A DNA stretch of 11,786 nt from Flavobacteriales bacterium (GCA_014239715.1 JAAZYJ010000220.1:1-11786); one strand, 5' to 3'. Counted from the first letter of the stretch, positions 1 to 7,385 are shown. The notes: a model not told the origin generated them from the letters alone. Numbers and translations are program-made.

Positions 1-1
1 A

Positions 2-2503
2 CGCTTAACAGGTGAAAATTCCGAAAGTTTTGATCAATTCTATAAATGGGGAGAAATACTGTTATCCGATTTTAATGATATCGATCTTTATCAGCTTGAA
101 GCAGCAGAAGTATTTAAAGACCTAAGAAATATTCAGGCACTGGAAAGCTGGAACACCGACACGCATACGGAGCTTCAAAAAAGATACATGTCATTCTGGA
201 AAGGGCTGGCTCCACTGTATGACGAGTTCAACAAACATCTACAGCTTAAAGGGTTCAGCTATACTGGAGCCGTGTATAAAAAAGTAGCCAGACAACTCAG
301 GGAATCAGGAATTAAAGAGTCGGAATTTCAATCCTTGTATTTCTGTGGTTTGAATGCCTTATCTCCCTGTGAAATTGACATAATTCGAAGTTTCAAAGAC
401 AACATGTCAACGAAAGTAATTTGGGATCTTGATCAGCACTACATTGAAAACCCATACCACGAGGCGGGTCACTTTTATCGCACGATCACTAAGAAATTCC
501 CGGAGCTTCAAGGAGGGGAATTCCAGAATCGACTGAATACAACAAACAAAAATATTACTATATACGAAGGCTCGTCAAGCATTGCGCAAACCAAGATCGC
601 CGCTCAGATCTTAGAAGAAATAGTGCCAGGGTCAGCACACGAAAACTGCGCTGTGGTTCTCCCTGAGCCCTCTCTTTTACTCCCGCTTATCCATGAACTT
701 CCAATGGCGGTTCAAACTGCCAATGTCACTATGGGATTCCCGATCAACAAAACAGAGATCCATTCTCTTATTATACACTTGATCTCACTACAGGAGAATA
801 CAACAAAACACGAAAGCAACAAAGGTGACACTTTCCACTTTAAGCCGTTCCTAAGGTTCATTAAGCACCCCATTCTGAGGGCCCTGTTCCAAAAAGAACT
901 CGATGTACTCGATACTGAAATACGCGAAGGCAACAAAGTTTTTATTGTGGGGAGCGACTTACATAAGATCACATTGTATAAAGATGTACCAGCATTGTTC
1001 AAACGATGGAAGGACCTCTCAACGGAACCTGTAAACGCAATACTTCTTTTACTGGATTATTTACATCCAAGATTAGAGAAGGATTACGATAGAAATAAAA
1101 TTAATCTTCAGAGCCTTTCTGTATTAAAAGAAGCTTTATTAAAGCTAGGCCAGATAGTAGCAAAGTACCCCTATATCAGTCGGATCAGCACATTCAAAAG
1201 GGTATTTAATAATGTGGTGAACAACCATGAGCTGTCCTTTTACGGCGAACCTCTTTCCGGACTTCAAATAATGGGACTATTGGAATCACGGGCTCTCGAC
1301 TTTGAAAACCTAATTGTGCTTTCGCTGAATGAGGGTGTCGTTCCAAGGGGAATTCACGACACCTCCATCCTTCCTTATGACTTAAAAAAACACCACGGCA
1401 TACCAAGCACAAGAGAAAAAGATGCGGTTATGAGTAATCACTTCTTTCGATTGTTGCAAAGAGCAAGAAACGTTCATCTAATTTATTCTCCCTTAACAGA
1501 TCGATTTGGATCGGGCGAAAAAAGTCGATTCTTGTTGCAATTGGAGGAAGAACTCAAAGATGCAAATATCAATTATCGCAAATTCAAAACACCCCTTGGT
1601 AATAAACCAGTTGAAAACATTGTACAGAAAGACCAACTTTTCTATGATCTACTGGAAAAACACCTCTTAGGAAAGGGGTTGTCTGTGTCGGCACTCAATA
1701 AATTCATCCGTTGCCCTCTTGACTTTTATTATACCTACATATGCGGGATTCGAGAAGATGATAACGTACAGGAAGATATCGAAGACAGTTCAATGGGAAT
1801 TATTGTTCACAATATTTTGGAAGATCTGTACACCCCCTACATAGGTCAACAATTGAATGCAACAATTCTTAGAAACGATCTGAAAGATGTATCGGCATTG
1901 ACTGAGACCCGTTTCAAATTACACCTGAATCAAAAAAGGCTCCTGGGTATCAACTATCTATCAAAAGAAATTGCAATCACTCAAATTGAAAAAGTCATAA
2001 TGTCGGATATCCGTGATCTAGAAAGCGGTTCTTCTATCGAAATTCTCGGCACAGAACAAAAAGTAAAGACTTCCTTTCCTTATCAGATGGAGAGCAAGAA
2101 GATTCAGGTCAATGTAAATGGAACAATAGACAGAGTTGACTGCAGAAACGGCATAATAAGGCTGATTGACTATAAGACCGGGAGCGTAAACGAAGCGAGC
2201 GTCAAACCCCTTGACCTCACAGCAGAAGTTGCAGCGACAAATGGTATATCACTACAATTGGCTTTTTATTCGTACATCTACGGTAAACTAAATTCGGATG
2301 TTGAAATTAACAGTTGGATCATCGCTGTAAAAAACAACAAACAATTGCTCTATCGTGGCCAAATAAAGAATTCAACGTCATTCGGGGTCGAATTTCGCAC
2401 CTCATTTGAAAAGTATCTGAGTAAAATTATTGATGATATGACAAATCCCACAGTTAAATTGGCACACAAGCACGATTCCAAATATTGCCAAGTTTGTTTG
2501 TGA
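2..2503 (+). CDS. AddB-like PD-(D/E)XK nuclease/helicase-fold protein, 5'-truncated by the window edge
   Basis: Likely the AddB-type subunit of a RecBCD/AddAB-like enzyme that processes double-strand DNA ends for recombination, acting in the cytoplasm. The frame is open from base 2 with no stop, so the ATG at 188 is internal and the true start is outside the window; 833 codons are visible. The middle part resembles an inactivated UvrD-type helicase: a segment around 1250-1340 (LESRALDFENLIVLSLNEG) matches the helicase C-terminal region, followed by STREKD and an arginine-rich stretch. The nuclease domain starts near 1682 with FIRCPLDFYY and has the RecB-family core: GTIDRVD (Asp at 2129 and 2138) then IDYKTG (Asp 2168, Lys 2174). 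Cys at 1712 and the terminal CQVC could hold three ligands of the family's Fe-S cluster; the usual last Cys is not seen. No AddA partner is visible. Family call is firm, exact orthology less so. Confidence 0.88.
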   Translation, partial: RLTGENSESFDQFYKWGEILLSDFNDIDLYQLEAAEVFKDLRNIQALESWNTDTHTELQKRYMSFWKGLAPLYDEFNKHLQLKGFSYTGAVYKKVARQLRESGIKESEFQSLYFCGLNALSPCEIDIIRSFKDNMSTKVIWDLDQHYIENPYHEAGHFYRTITKKFPELQGGEFQNRLNTTNKNITIYEGSSSIAQTKIAAQILEEIVPGSAHENCAVVLPEPSLLLPLIHELPMAVQTANVTMGFPINKTEIHSLIIHLISLQENTTKHESNKGDTFHFKPFLRFIKHPILRALFQKELDVLDTEIREGNKVFIVGSDLHKITLYKDVPALFKRWKDLSTEPVNAILLLLDYLHPRLEKDYDRNKINLQSLSVLKEALLKLGQIVAKYPYISRISTFKRVFNNVVNNHELSFYGEPLSGLQIMGLLESRALDFENLIVLSLNEGVVPRGIHDTSILPYDLKKHHGIPSTREKDAVMSNHFFRLLQRARNVHLIYSPLTDRFGSGEKSRFLLQLEEELKDANINYRKFKTPLGNKPVENIVQKDQLFYDLLEKHLLGKGLSVSALNKFIRCPLDFYYTYICGIREDDNVQEDIEDSSMGIIVHNILEDLYTPYIGQQLNATILRNDLKDVSALTETRFKLHLNQKRLLGINYLSKEIAITQIEKVIMSDIRDLESGSSIEILGTEQKVKTSFPYQMESKKIQVNVNGTIDRVDCRNGIIRLIDYKTGSVNEASVKPLDLTAEVAATNGISLQLAFYSYIYGKLNSDVEINSWIIAVKNNKQLLYRGQIKNSTSFGVEFRTSFEKYLSKIIDDMTNPTVKLAHKHDSKYCQVCL

Positions 2504-2518
2504 TCAATGGGAAAAAGA

Positions 2519-2548
2519 AAACCCGAGAAGGTGGGGCATCTCGGGTTT
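2519..2548 (-). terminator. Rho-independent terminator hairpin
   Basis: A perfect 10-bp stem (2519-2528 with 2539-2548) encloses a 10-nt loop. On the minus strand it is followed at once by a U-rich tract, TTTTCTTTTTCCC, so it should end transcripts coming from the response regulator gene about 140 nt upstream. On the plus strand only TTT follows, so it would be a weak terminator for the nuclease gene. Confidence 0.7.
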
Positions 2549-2590
2549 CAGAGCAAGGAAAATAAAAAAACCAGAAAAAAATTAGCGCTC

Positions 2591-2611
2591 GGCCCGGTAC
2601 TAAACCAGGCC
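2591..2611 (-). terminator. Second hairpin, possible auxiliary terminator
   Basis: On the minus strand the arms GGCCTGG and CCGGGCC form a 7-bp stem with one U-G pair and a 7-nt loop. Two U runs follow, but the first begins 9 nt after the stem, further away than in a standard terminator. It pairs better on the minus strand than on the plus strand (wobble versus mismatch), which suggests the structure belongs to the response regulator side. Confidence 0.3.
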
Positions 2612-2688
2612 TTACACATTAAAAGACGGAAGGCAGCTATAAATGGTTGCCTATATGTAACTACTAAAATTGTCGAAGCCAATTCTGA

Positions 2689-3375
2689 TCAGGGGGAAAA
2701 CTTGTACCCTACTCCACGAACCGAACAAAAATGAACTGGATTTTTAGGGTTTCGTTCAAATATCTTTCTGAATTCAACGATGTAATTGTCAATTGTTCTA
2801 GTAGTCGGGTACACATCAAATCCCCATACCTTTTCTAAAATTTCCTGCCTGCTTACAACTTTACCCTGCCTGTCGATCAATAATTTGATCAGCATAATTT
2901 GTCTTTTTGACAAAGTGGTCACCAGGCCTTTTGTGTTGTTCACTTCGTAGGTTAGAAAATTGATATTAAATTGACCAAAGCTAAACTCATTGTACATTTC
3001 ATTGGTCTTTGGAACAGCTCTTTTCAGCAACTTTCCCACCCTCAATAACAGCTCTTCAAGATTGAACGGTTTTACTAAATAATCATCCGCTCCGGCGCGA
3101 AGACCATCGATCCGGTCCTGACTGCTATTTTTAGCCGTCAACATTAAGATCGGAATATCATTGTCCTTCAAGCGAATAATTTCACAGACATTAATGCCGT
3201 CTACCAGTGGCAACATGACATCAAGCAATATCAAATCAAATTTTTTCGACTGAATTGCCTCCAAAGCGGATTTACCATCTGCATGCACCTCACATTCATA
3301 CCCTTCAAGGGTTAAATTGATCTCCAATAACTGGGAGATCGACAGCTCGTCTTCAACAACACAAATTCTTGTCAT
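2689..3375 (-). CDS. OmpR/PhoB-family response regulator
   Basis: A two-component transcription factor of 228 residues, the usual family length. The receiver domain (about residues 1-115) has the acidic pair Glu8/Asp9, the phosphorylation site Asp52 in LLDVMLP, Thr80 in MLTAK, and Lys102 in the VKPF motif, so all the residues needed for phosphotransfer are present. The winged-helix DNA-binding domain (about 130-226) has the recognition-helix stretch TTRTIDNYIVEFRK and the ending VRGVGYKFSP, typical for the family. No histidine kinase lies next to it here, so the signal and partner are unknown. It is transcribed divergently from the protease gene across a 117-nt region with a perfect palindrome, so it might regulate that gene or itself; this is inference from position only. 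Confidence 0.95.
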   Translation of the reverse strand: MTRICVVEDELSISQLLEINLTLEGYECEVHADGKSALEAIQSKKFDLILLDVMLPLVDGINVCEIIRLKDNDIPILMLTAKNSSQDRIDGLRAGADDYLVKPFNLEELLLRVGKLLKRAVPKTNEMYNEFSFGQFNINFLTYEVNNTKGLVTTLSKRQIMLIKLLIDRQGKVVSRQEILEKVWGFDVYPTTRTIDNYIVEFRKIFERNPKNPVHFCSVRGVGYKFSP

Positions 3376-3431
3376 AGTGCAATTCTTAACTATACAATAA
3401 AGACATGTAGCAAACAGGGCTACTCAATACA

Positions 3432-3445
3432 CCTTGAATTCAAGG
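3432..3445. promoter_or_regulatory. Perfect 14-bp palindrome, candidate operator
   Basis: CCTTGAATTCAAGG is a perfect inverted repeat with no spacer, centred in the divergent region between the response regulator and the protease gene. It overlaps the TTG that would serve as the -33 element of the protease promoter. This placement would suit a repressor or activator dimer. It could also be a chance palindrome around an EcoRI-type GAATTC; no second copy was noticed in the window. Confidence 0.4.
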
Positions 3446-3464
3446 ATTTAATTCAATATATTTA
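3434..3464 (+). promoter_or_regulatory. Candidate Bacteroidota promoter for the protease gene
   Basis: TTG (3434-3436), 20 nt of spacer, then TATATTTA (3457-3464) resemble the Bacteroidota -33 TTTG and -7 TAnnTTTG elements with suitable spacing; the last base of the -7 box is A instead of G. Transcription would start near 3468, leaving a leader of about 25 nt before the ATG at 3493. Confidence 0.4.
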
Positions 3465-3492
3465 CAAAGCATTAAAGTAAACATTTTAGAAC

Positions 3493-4203
3493 ATGATTAG
3501 GTCAATTTTCACTGTTGTGCTGGCATTGCTGTATATTTCAGTTATTCACGCACAGGCCCCCCAGCCACTTCAAAATTCGGTTTCAACCCAGATTGTTTCG
3601 TCTAGAGCTCTTGAAACAGCAAAATTCAAAATTCACTCCAGTGATCATTCTCGCAATCAAGCGGTAAACAGCAGCACAGCTAACGAGCATTATTGTAATT
3701 CACATAATTTGACGAACAAATTCCTTTCAAAGAACGGTTTTGAACAAGAATACCTTGAATTCAAAGAAGGAGTATTTGAAGCAGCCGAAAATTATGTTGC
3801 AATGAAAGCACTTAGGGGGCCTATTCCCATTATCTTCCATATTGTTCACAACCCGGTCAATCCAGCTGAAAATGTAGCATATAGTACAATTCAGAATTAT
3901 TTAAATGTGCTGAATGACGATTTTCAATTGTTGAATACTGATGCCGTAACTACCCACACAACTACATATGGGTTTACTGCTGCAAATGTAGAACTGTCTT
4001 TCTGTCTGGCATTGCAGGATCCGGCAGGCAACATGCTTGCTGAACCCGGCGTTGAACGAGTCAGCACTACAGAGGGTTGGTACGACTCAAATGGTGGAGA
4101 AGAAAATAAAATGAAGGAGGCCTCCACAGGAGGTGCTGATCCCTGGCCAAGAGCAGACTACATAAACGTTTGGATCTGTGATATTACGAACGGCGCAAGT
4201 TAA
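3493..4203 (+). CDS. N-terminal fragment of the M43 metalloprotease
   Basis: These 236 codons hold a Sec signal peptide (hydrophobic stretch at residues 5-19, likely cleavage after VIHA before QAPQ), a propeptide-like region up to about residue 105, and the first part of the M43 catalytic domain: PIPIIFHIVHNP, a segment with NYLNVLNDDFQLLN, VELSFCLALQDPAGN, GGADPWPRADYINVWICDI. The product ends at TAA 4201 before the zinc-binding helix, so as translated it cannot be an active protease. The start is set by the signal peptide, and a candidate promoter lies about 30 nt upstream. Confidence 0.8.
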   Translation: MIRSIFTVVLALLYISVIHAQAPQPLQNSVSTQIVSSRALETAKFKIHSSDHSRNQAVNSSTANEHYCNSHNLTNKFLSKNGFEQEYLEFKEGVFEAAENYVAMKALRGPIPIIFHIVHNPVNPAENVAYSTIQNYLNVLNDDFQLLNTDAVTTHTTTYGFTAANVELSFCLALQDPAGNMLAEPGVERVSTTEGWYDSNGGEENKMKEASTGGADPWPRADYINVWICDITNGAS

Positions 4204-4263
4204 GGTACTGCTGGATACGCGTACTTACCATCTAATTTCATACCGGTATTTTGGGATGGAATT

Positions 4264-7200
4264 GTGATCGACTATCAGCTATCCACTCCATCGAGCCGCA
4301 CCCTGACGCATGAGATGGGGCATTTTCTTGGGTTGAACCATACTTGGGAAGGTACAGGTTCAGGAACTTGCGGAGATGATGATGGTCTTTCAGACACCCC
4401 TTTCACTGCGGGCCCTTTTTTCAACTATTCATTCAGCTGTCCTTCTAGTTTTAGTACATGCGGTTCAATTGAAACACAGTATGAAAACTTTATGGATTAT
4501 AGTAATTGCTATGCCTTATTCACTCAGGATCAAGCCAATGTTATGAATACAACCATGAACAGCACTGTGGCTGAAAGGAGTAGCCTTTTGTTATCTGACA
4601 AGTGCAATGCAACAGGGCCGCCTGTCTGTGCAATATCAGCGAGTTCAACAACAATTACCGCTGGAGGATCCGTTGATTTTTACGACAATTCCACAGGAAT
4701 TCCCGACACTTGGGCATGGGATTTTGGAGGCGGTGGTTCACCCGCAACTTCCAGTTTAGAGGATCCGACCGGAATTGTATTCGGCACGCCCGGAACCTAT
4801 ACAGTTACCTTGAATGCCTCCAACAGCATCGGGTCATGCAGTACAACACTCACGATCAACGTTATCCCTTCAGCCGGCTGTGATACCCTATCAAATATTT
4901 CTGATACAATGACGCTAACCGTCTATGGTGCATCTGGAGGGGGATACATAACAGGAGTTAACACCTACGGAGACCTGGCTAAAGCAGAAAAGTATTCAGG
5001 GTATTCCCCATATACTCATGTAACGGGTGCGCAGGTTTTTCTTTTCAACGTGAAAGATGGTGGTAACGCCTCAAGTCTGGATGTTGTGGTATGGGACGAT
5101 GCCAGCGGATTGCCCGGGACAGAACTTGGTCGCGCATCATATTCTATGTCTTCGATTGAGTCCGCTCTTGGGGGCCCTGGTAATCAAGGGGTTGTCAATT
5201 TACTATTCAACTCTCCTGTTAATTCCGCAGGAGCAGACTTCTATGTAGGTATTGATTTTACTTCTTTCGGCGTCGGAGATACGGTGGGTGTAGTTCAAAA
5301 CCTGATCACAGTAGGGACAAATACGGCCTATGAACAATGGAATGATCTAACCTGGCATGATATGGAAACGGCGTGGGGTGGAGGCGTTACATTTTCACTC
5401 TATATTAATCCATTTGTAACGGATATACCCGTTGGAGCCAGTGTTTCTGTCAATCCATCAACCGTTTGTGCAGGTCAATCTGTTGATTTTGATGGTACAT
5501 CTTCAACTGACGCTACGGGATTCAGTTGGTTTTTTACAGGTGGAAGCCCTTCTACGGGAACCAATGGAACAGAAACAGTAAGCTATTCTTCTCCAGGAAC
5601 TTACATGAATTACATTTACGCACTCGGTGCATGCAGCGGTCAAGATCTGGATTCTGTTCAAGTGGTTATTACAAGTGGACCAACCCTTGCCACTGCATCG
5701 GTAGACCCGACTTGTGCCGGCAATGACGGCTCCATAGACATCGCTGCCACCGGAGGTTCCGGCAGCTATGAGTACAGTATAGATGGTGGTGTGACTTTTC
5801 AAACCTCCGGCTCGTTTCCCGGGCTATCCGCCGGAACCTACGATATCGTAGTCAACGATATCTCAAGTGGCTGTACCTCTATTGATAACGCAGTAATTAC
5901 CGGTACCACTTCAGGATTAAGTGTTTCAACGACAGAACAAATTGAATCTTGTGCTGGTAATGACGGAGCAATAGATATCTCCGCATCGGGAGGTTCAGGC
6001 GATTATGAATACAGCATAGATGGGGGCGTTACGTTCCAAACCTCATCAGTATTTACAGGATTAGCTGCCGGCAGTTATTCCGTTATTGTCAATGACCTGT
6101 CCATTCCTTGTACAGGAAATACTACCTCTACAATTGGATTATCTACCACTCTAATTTTGTCTATCAACAGCACTGATCCAACCTGTATCGGCTCTGACGG
6201 AACAATTACGATTACGGTTCCAAGTGGATCCGGTTCCTACGAATTCAGTATTGATGGCGGCGTCACATTCCAAACTGCAGGTTTTTTTAGTGGCCTTCCA
6301 AGTGGCAACTATAGCATAGTGGTGCATGATCTTATAAGCTCTTGTTCCGAATCAACGTCCCAGATACTAGCACCAAGTTCAGGCGGAGTAACGGCTAACG
6401 CGTCGGCTTCAAGCACTTCAATTTGTGCAGGAGATCCTGTCACATTATCCTCTTCAGGCGGGCTGAATTATTATTGGAATACTGGACAGAACACTGCTTC
6501 TTTTACAGACTTTCCTACAAGCTCCATAACCTATACGGTATATATTGAGGATGCCTTCGGTTGTCTGGACAGCGCCAGTGTTTCGGTTAGCGTTGCTAGT
6601 ACGCCTACAACAACAGTATCAAACGACACTTCAATTTGTGCAGGTCAAACCGTAACATTAACCGCAAATGGTGGCGCTGACTATTTCTGGAATACTTCAG
6701 AATCAACACAATCAATAACGGTGGCACCTATAAGTACCACAACGTACTCTGTTGTTGCTTCTAACGGTCCTTGTACCGGAGCAGTGGCTTCATCAGTAAT
6801 TACAGTACTTCCTACACCAAATCTGATAATCAGTGCTTCAGCTACCACAGTTTATTTAAGCCTAGGAGCTTCTGTAGATTTCAGCAACATCGGTTCTCCA
6901 GCTATTACCTACAATTGGGATTTCGGAGACGGCGCATCATCATCTTCATTAAGCCCTACACACTTGTACACAGCAACTGGAACCTACACCGTTGTACTTA
7001 ACGGAACCCTCGGTTCATGCACAGGAACAGATACCATAACCATTATCGTTTTAGATGAAGTGGCTATACATGAGAATCTTTCCAGCTTAGAAATGATTAT
7101 ATATCCAAATCCCAGTAATGGCTTAGTACAGGTCGACATGAACAACCACAATGCTTTAGAGATCGAATTGCAAGTTCATGATGCTTTGGGCAAACTGGTT

Positions 7201-7335
7201 CAAAGCAGCAAAGCGAAAGGCACTGACATCAGAATTAGTGTAGACTTGAGCGATAACACGGCAGGTCTGTATTTAATGCGAATGGTATCAGGAGATGACC
7301 ATGTGATTAGAAGAATTATTCTGACCGGTCAATAG
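4264..7335 (+). CDS. C-terminal fragment of the M43 metalloprotease with adhesive modules and T9SS signal
   Basis: The open frame resumes right after the stop; 4264 is only a GTG inside it, and there is no signal peptide, so it is probably not an independent gene. Residues here count from 4264. The zinc site HEMGHFLGLNH (16-26, HExxHxxGxxH) and Met-turn NFMDYS (75-80) define M43. Then come PKD 1 (about 122-201, AWDFGGG), a beta-rich module found in other T9SS proteins (about 206-385, with VVVWDDASGLPGTELG), PKD 2 (about 390-470), three SprB-type repeats (474-704), two Ig-like repeats (709-848), PKD 3 (about 852-930, YNWDFGDG) and a type A T9SS sorting domain (about 943-1023, IIYPNPSNG, ending VIRRIILTGQ). 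The domains suggest a cell-surface or secreted enzyme binding polymeric substrates. The gene ends with TAG before a hairpin. Confidence 0.85.
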   Translation: MIDYQLSTPSSRTLTHEMGHFLGLNHTWEGTGSGTCGDDDGLSDTPFTAGPFFNYSFSCPSSFSTCGSIETQYENFMDYSNCYALFTQDQANVMNTTMNSTVAERSSLLLSDKCNATGPPVCAISASSTTITAGGSVDFYDNSTGIPDTWAWDFGGGGSPATSSLEDPTGIVFGTPGTYTVTLNASNSIGSCSTTLTINVIPSAGCDTLSNISDTMTLTVYGASGGGYITGVNTYGDLAKAEKYSGYSPYTHVTGAQVFLFNVKDGGNASSLDVVVWDDASGLPGTELGRASYSMSSIESALGGPGNQGVVNLLFNSPVNSAGADFYVGIDFTSFGVGDTVGVVQNLITVGTNTAYEQWNDLTWHDMETAWGGGVTFSLYINPFVTDIPVGASVSVNPSTVCAGQSVDFDGTSSTDATGFSWFFTGGSPSTGTNGTETVSYSSPGTYMNYIYALGACSGQDLDSVQVVITSGPTLATASVDPTCAGNDGSIDIAATGGSGSYEYSIDGGVTFQTSGSFPGLSAGTYDIVVNDISSGCTSIDNAVITGTTSGLSVSTTEQIESCAGNDGAIDISASGGSGDYEYSIDGGVTFQTSSVFTGLAAGSYSVIVNDLSIPCTGNTTSTIGLSTTLILSINSTDPTCIGSDGTITITVPSGSGSYEFSIDGGVTFQTAGFFSGLPSGNYSIVVHDLISSCSESTSQILAPSSGGVTANASASSTSICAGDPVTLSSSGGLNYYWNTGQNTASFTDFPTSSITYTVYIEDAFGCLDSASVSVSVASTPTTTVSNDTSICAGQTVTLTANGGADYFWNTSESTQSITVAPISTTTYSVVASNGPCTGAVASSVITVLPTPNLIISASATTVYLSLGASVDFSNIGSPAITYNWDFGDGASSSSLSPTHLYTATGTYTVVLNGTLGSCTGTDTITIIVLDEVAIHENLSSLEMIIYPNPSNGLVQVDMNNHNALEIELQVHDALGKLVQSSKAKGTDIRISVDLSDNTAGLYLMRMVSGDDHVIRRIILTGQ
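5683..6375 (+). repeat. Three SprB-type repeats in the protease
   Basis: Three direct protein repeats of about 78 residues, each with CxGxDGxI near the start and YE(Y/F)SIDGGVTFQT in the middle, followed by GLxxGxYxxxV. The cores lie near 5764, 6001 and 6235, a period of about 234-237 nt. The DNA copies differ at many third codon positions while the protein core is kept. SprB repeats are known from flavobacterial adhesins such as gliding protein SprB; here they probably act as adhesive or spacer modules. Confidence 0.8.
6388..6807 (+). repeat. Two Ig-like repeats in the protease
   Basis: Two tandem beta-sandwich repeats of about 70 residues share SICAG(D/Q)xVTL, xNGGxxYxWNT and a TYxV strand. 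They sit between the SprB repeats and the last PKD domain and are likely spacer or binding modules that hold the catalytic domain away from the cell surface. Confidence 0.65.
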
Positions 7336-7340
7336 TCCAC

Positions 7341-7385
7341 GGAAATAAAAAAATCCAGCGTCTCGAAGATGCCCCCTTTATTTCC
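7341..7385 (+). terminator. Imperfect hairpin between protease gene and men operon, probable terminator
   Basis: Outer arms GGAAATAAA (7341-7349) and TTTATTTCC (7377-7385) are fully complementary, and inside them GCGTCT (7358-7363) pairs with AGATGC (7367-7372) with one G-U pair around a CGA loop. The T-rich right arm follows the inner stem after CCCC. It lies 5 nt after the protease stop codon and would separate that gene from the men operon. The run of A on the left side means it could also end minus-strand transcripts. Confidence 0.5.

Larger units (their letters stand above)
2504..2688 (-). other. Structured convergent intergenic region, possible 3' UTR or small RNA
   Basis: This 185-nt gap lies between two convergent genes. 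Read on the minus strand it holds four hairpins in a row: AATTG/CAATT (2668-2684), GGCAAC/GCTGCC with one wobble (2632-2651), GGCCTGG/CCGGGCC with one wobble (2591-2611) and the terminator hairpin (2519-2548). GC-rich patches such as GCGCTCGGCCCGG stand out against AT-rich surroundings. Plus-strand reading opens a 75-codon frame (2507-2734), but it runs through the terminator and into the antisense of the response regulator, so I do not call it a gene. Whether this is only a long 3' UTR or a stable RNA cannot be told from sequence alone. Confidence 0.35.
3493..7335 (+). pseudogene. Secreted M43 metalloprotease with PKD, SprB, Ig-like and T9SS domains, interrupted by an in-frame TAA
   Basis: Read through, this is one 1281-codon gene in a single frame, broken only by TAA at codon 237 (4201-4203). 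Sequence on both sides matches a single M43 (pappalysin/cytophagalysin-like) catalytic domain: YINVWICDITNGAS before the stop and GTAGYAYLP then THEMGHFLGLNH after it, with no gap or frame change. The layout is signal peptide, propeptide, M43 domain, PKD, a beta-rich module, PKD, three SprB repeats, two Ig-like repeats, PKD, and a T9SS sorting domain. The role would be extracellular or cell-surface proteolysis. One nonsense change (for example TCA to TAA) would explain the break, as would a sequencing error. The long intact 3' part argues that any inactivation is recent. No other lesion was seen. Confidence 0.75.

Noticed and set aside
2507..2734. 75-codon plus-strand open frame after the nuclease gene
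   Set aside because: It runs through the terminator hairpin and into the antisense of the response regulator, is very Lys/Arg-rich by composition, and resembles no known family.
3376..3430. Promoter of the response regulator on the minus strand
   Set aside because: Only a weak TATAGTTA near TTTG with a 16-nt gap was found; too far from the consensus to call.
4264..4266. GTG as a real start of a separate protease gene
   Set aside because: It sits inside the M43 catalytic domain with conserved sequence before it in the same frame, and a product starting there would lack a signal peptide although it ends in a T9SS domain.
5503..5802. 99-codon antisense open frame within the protease gene, and similar shadows at 8233-8538 and 10143-10403
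   Set aside because: All lie inside strongly supported genes on the other strand and show no family features.
5683..6375. CRISPR or DNA-level tandem repeat array
   Set aside because: The period is about 235 nt, the frame is kept, and copies differ mainly at third codon positions, so they are protein domain repeats.
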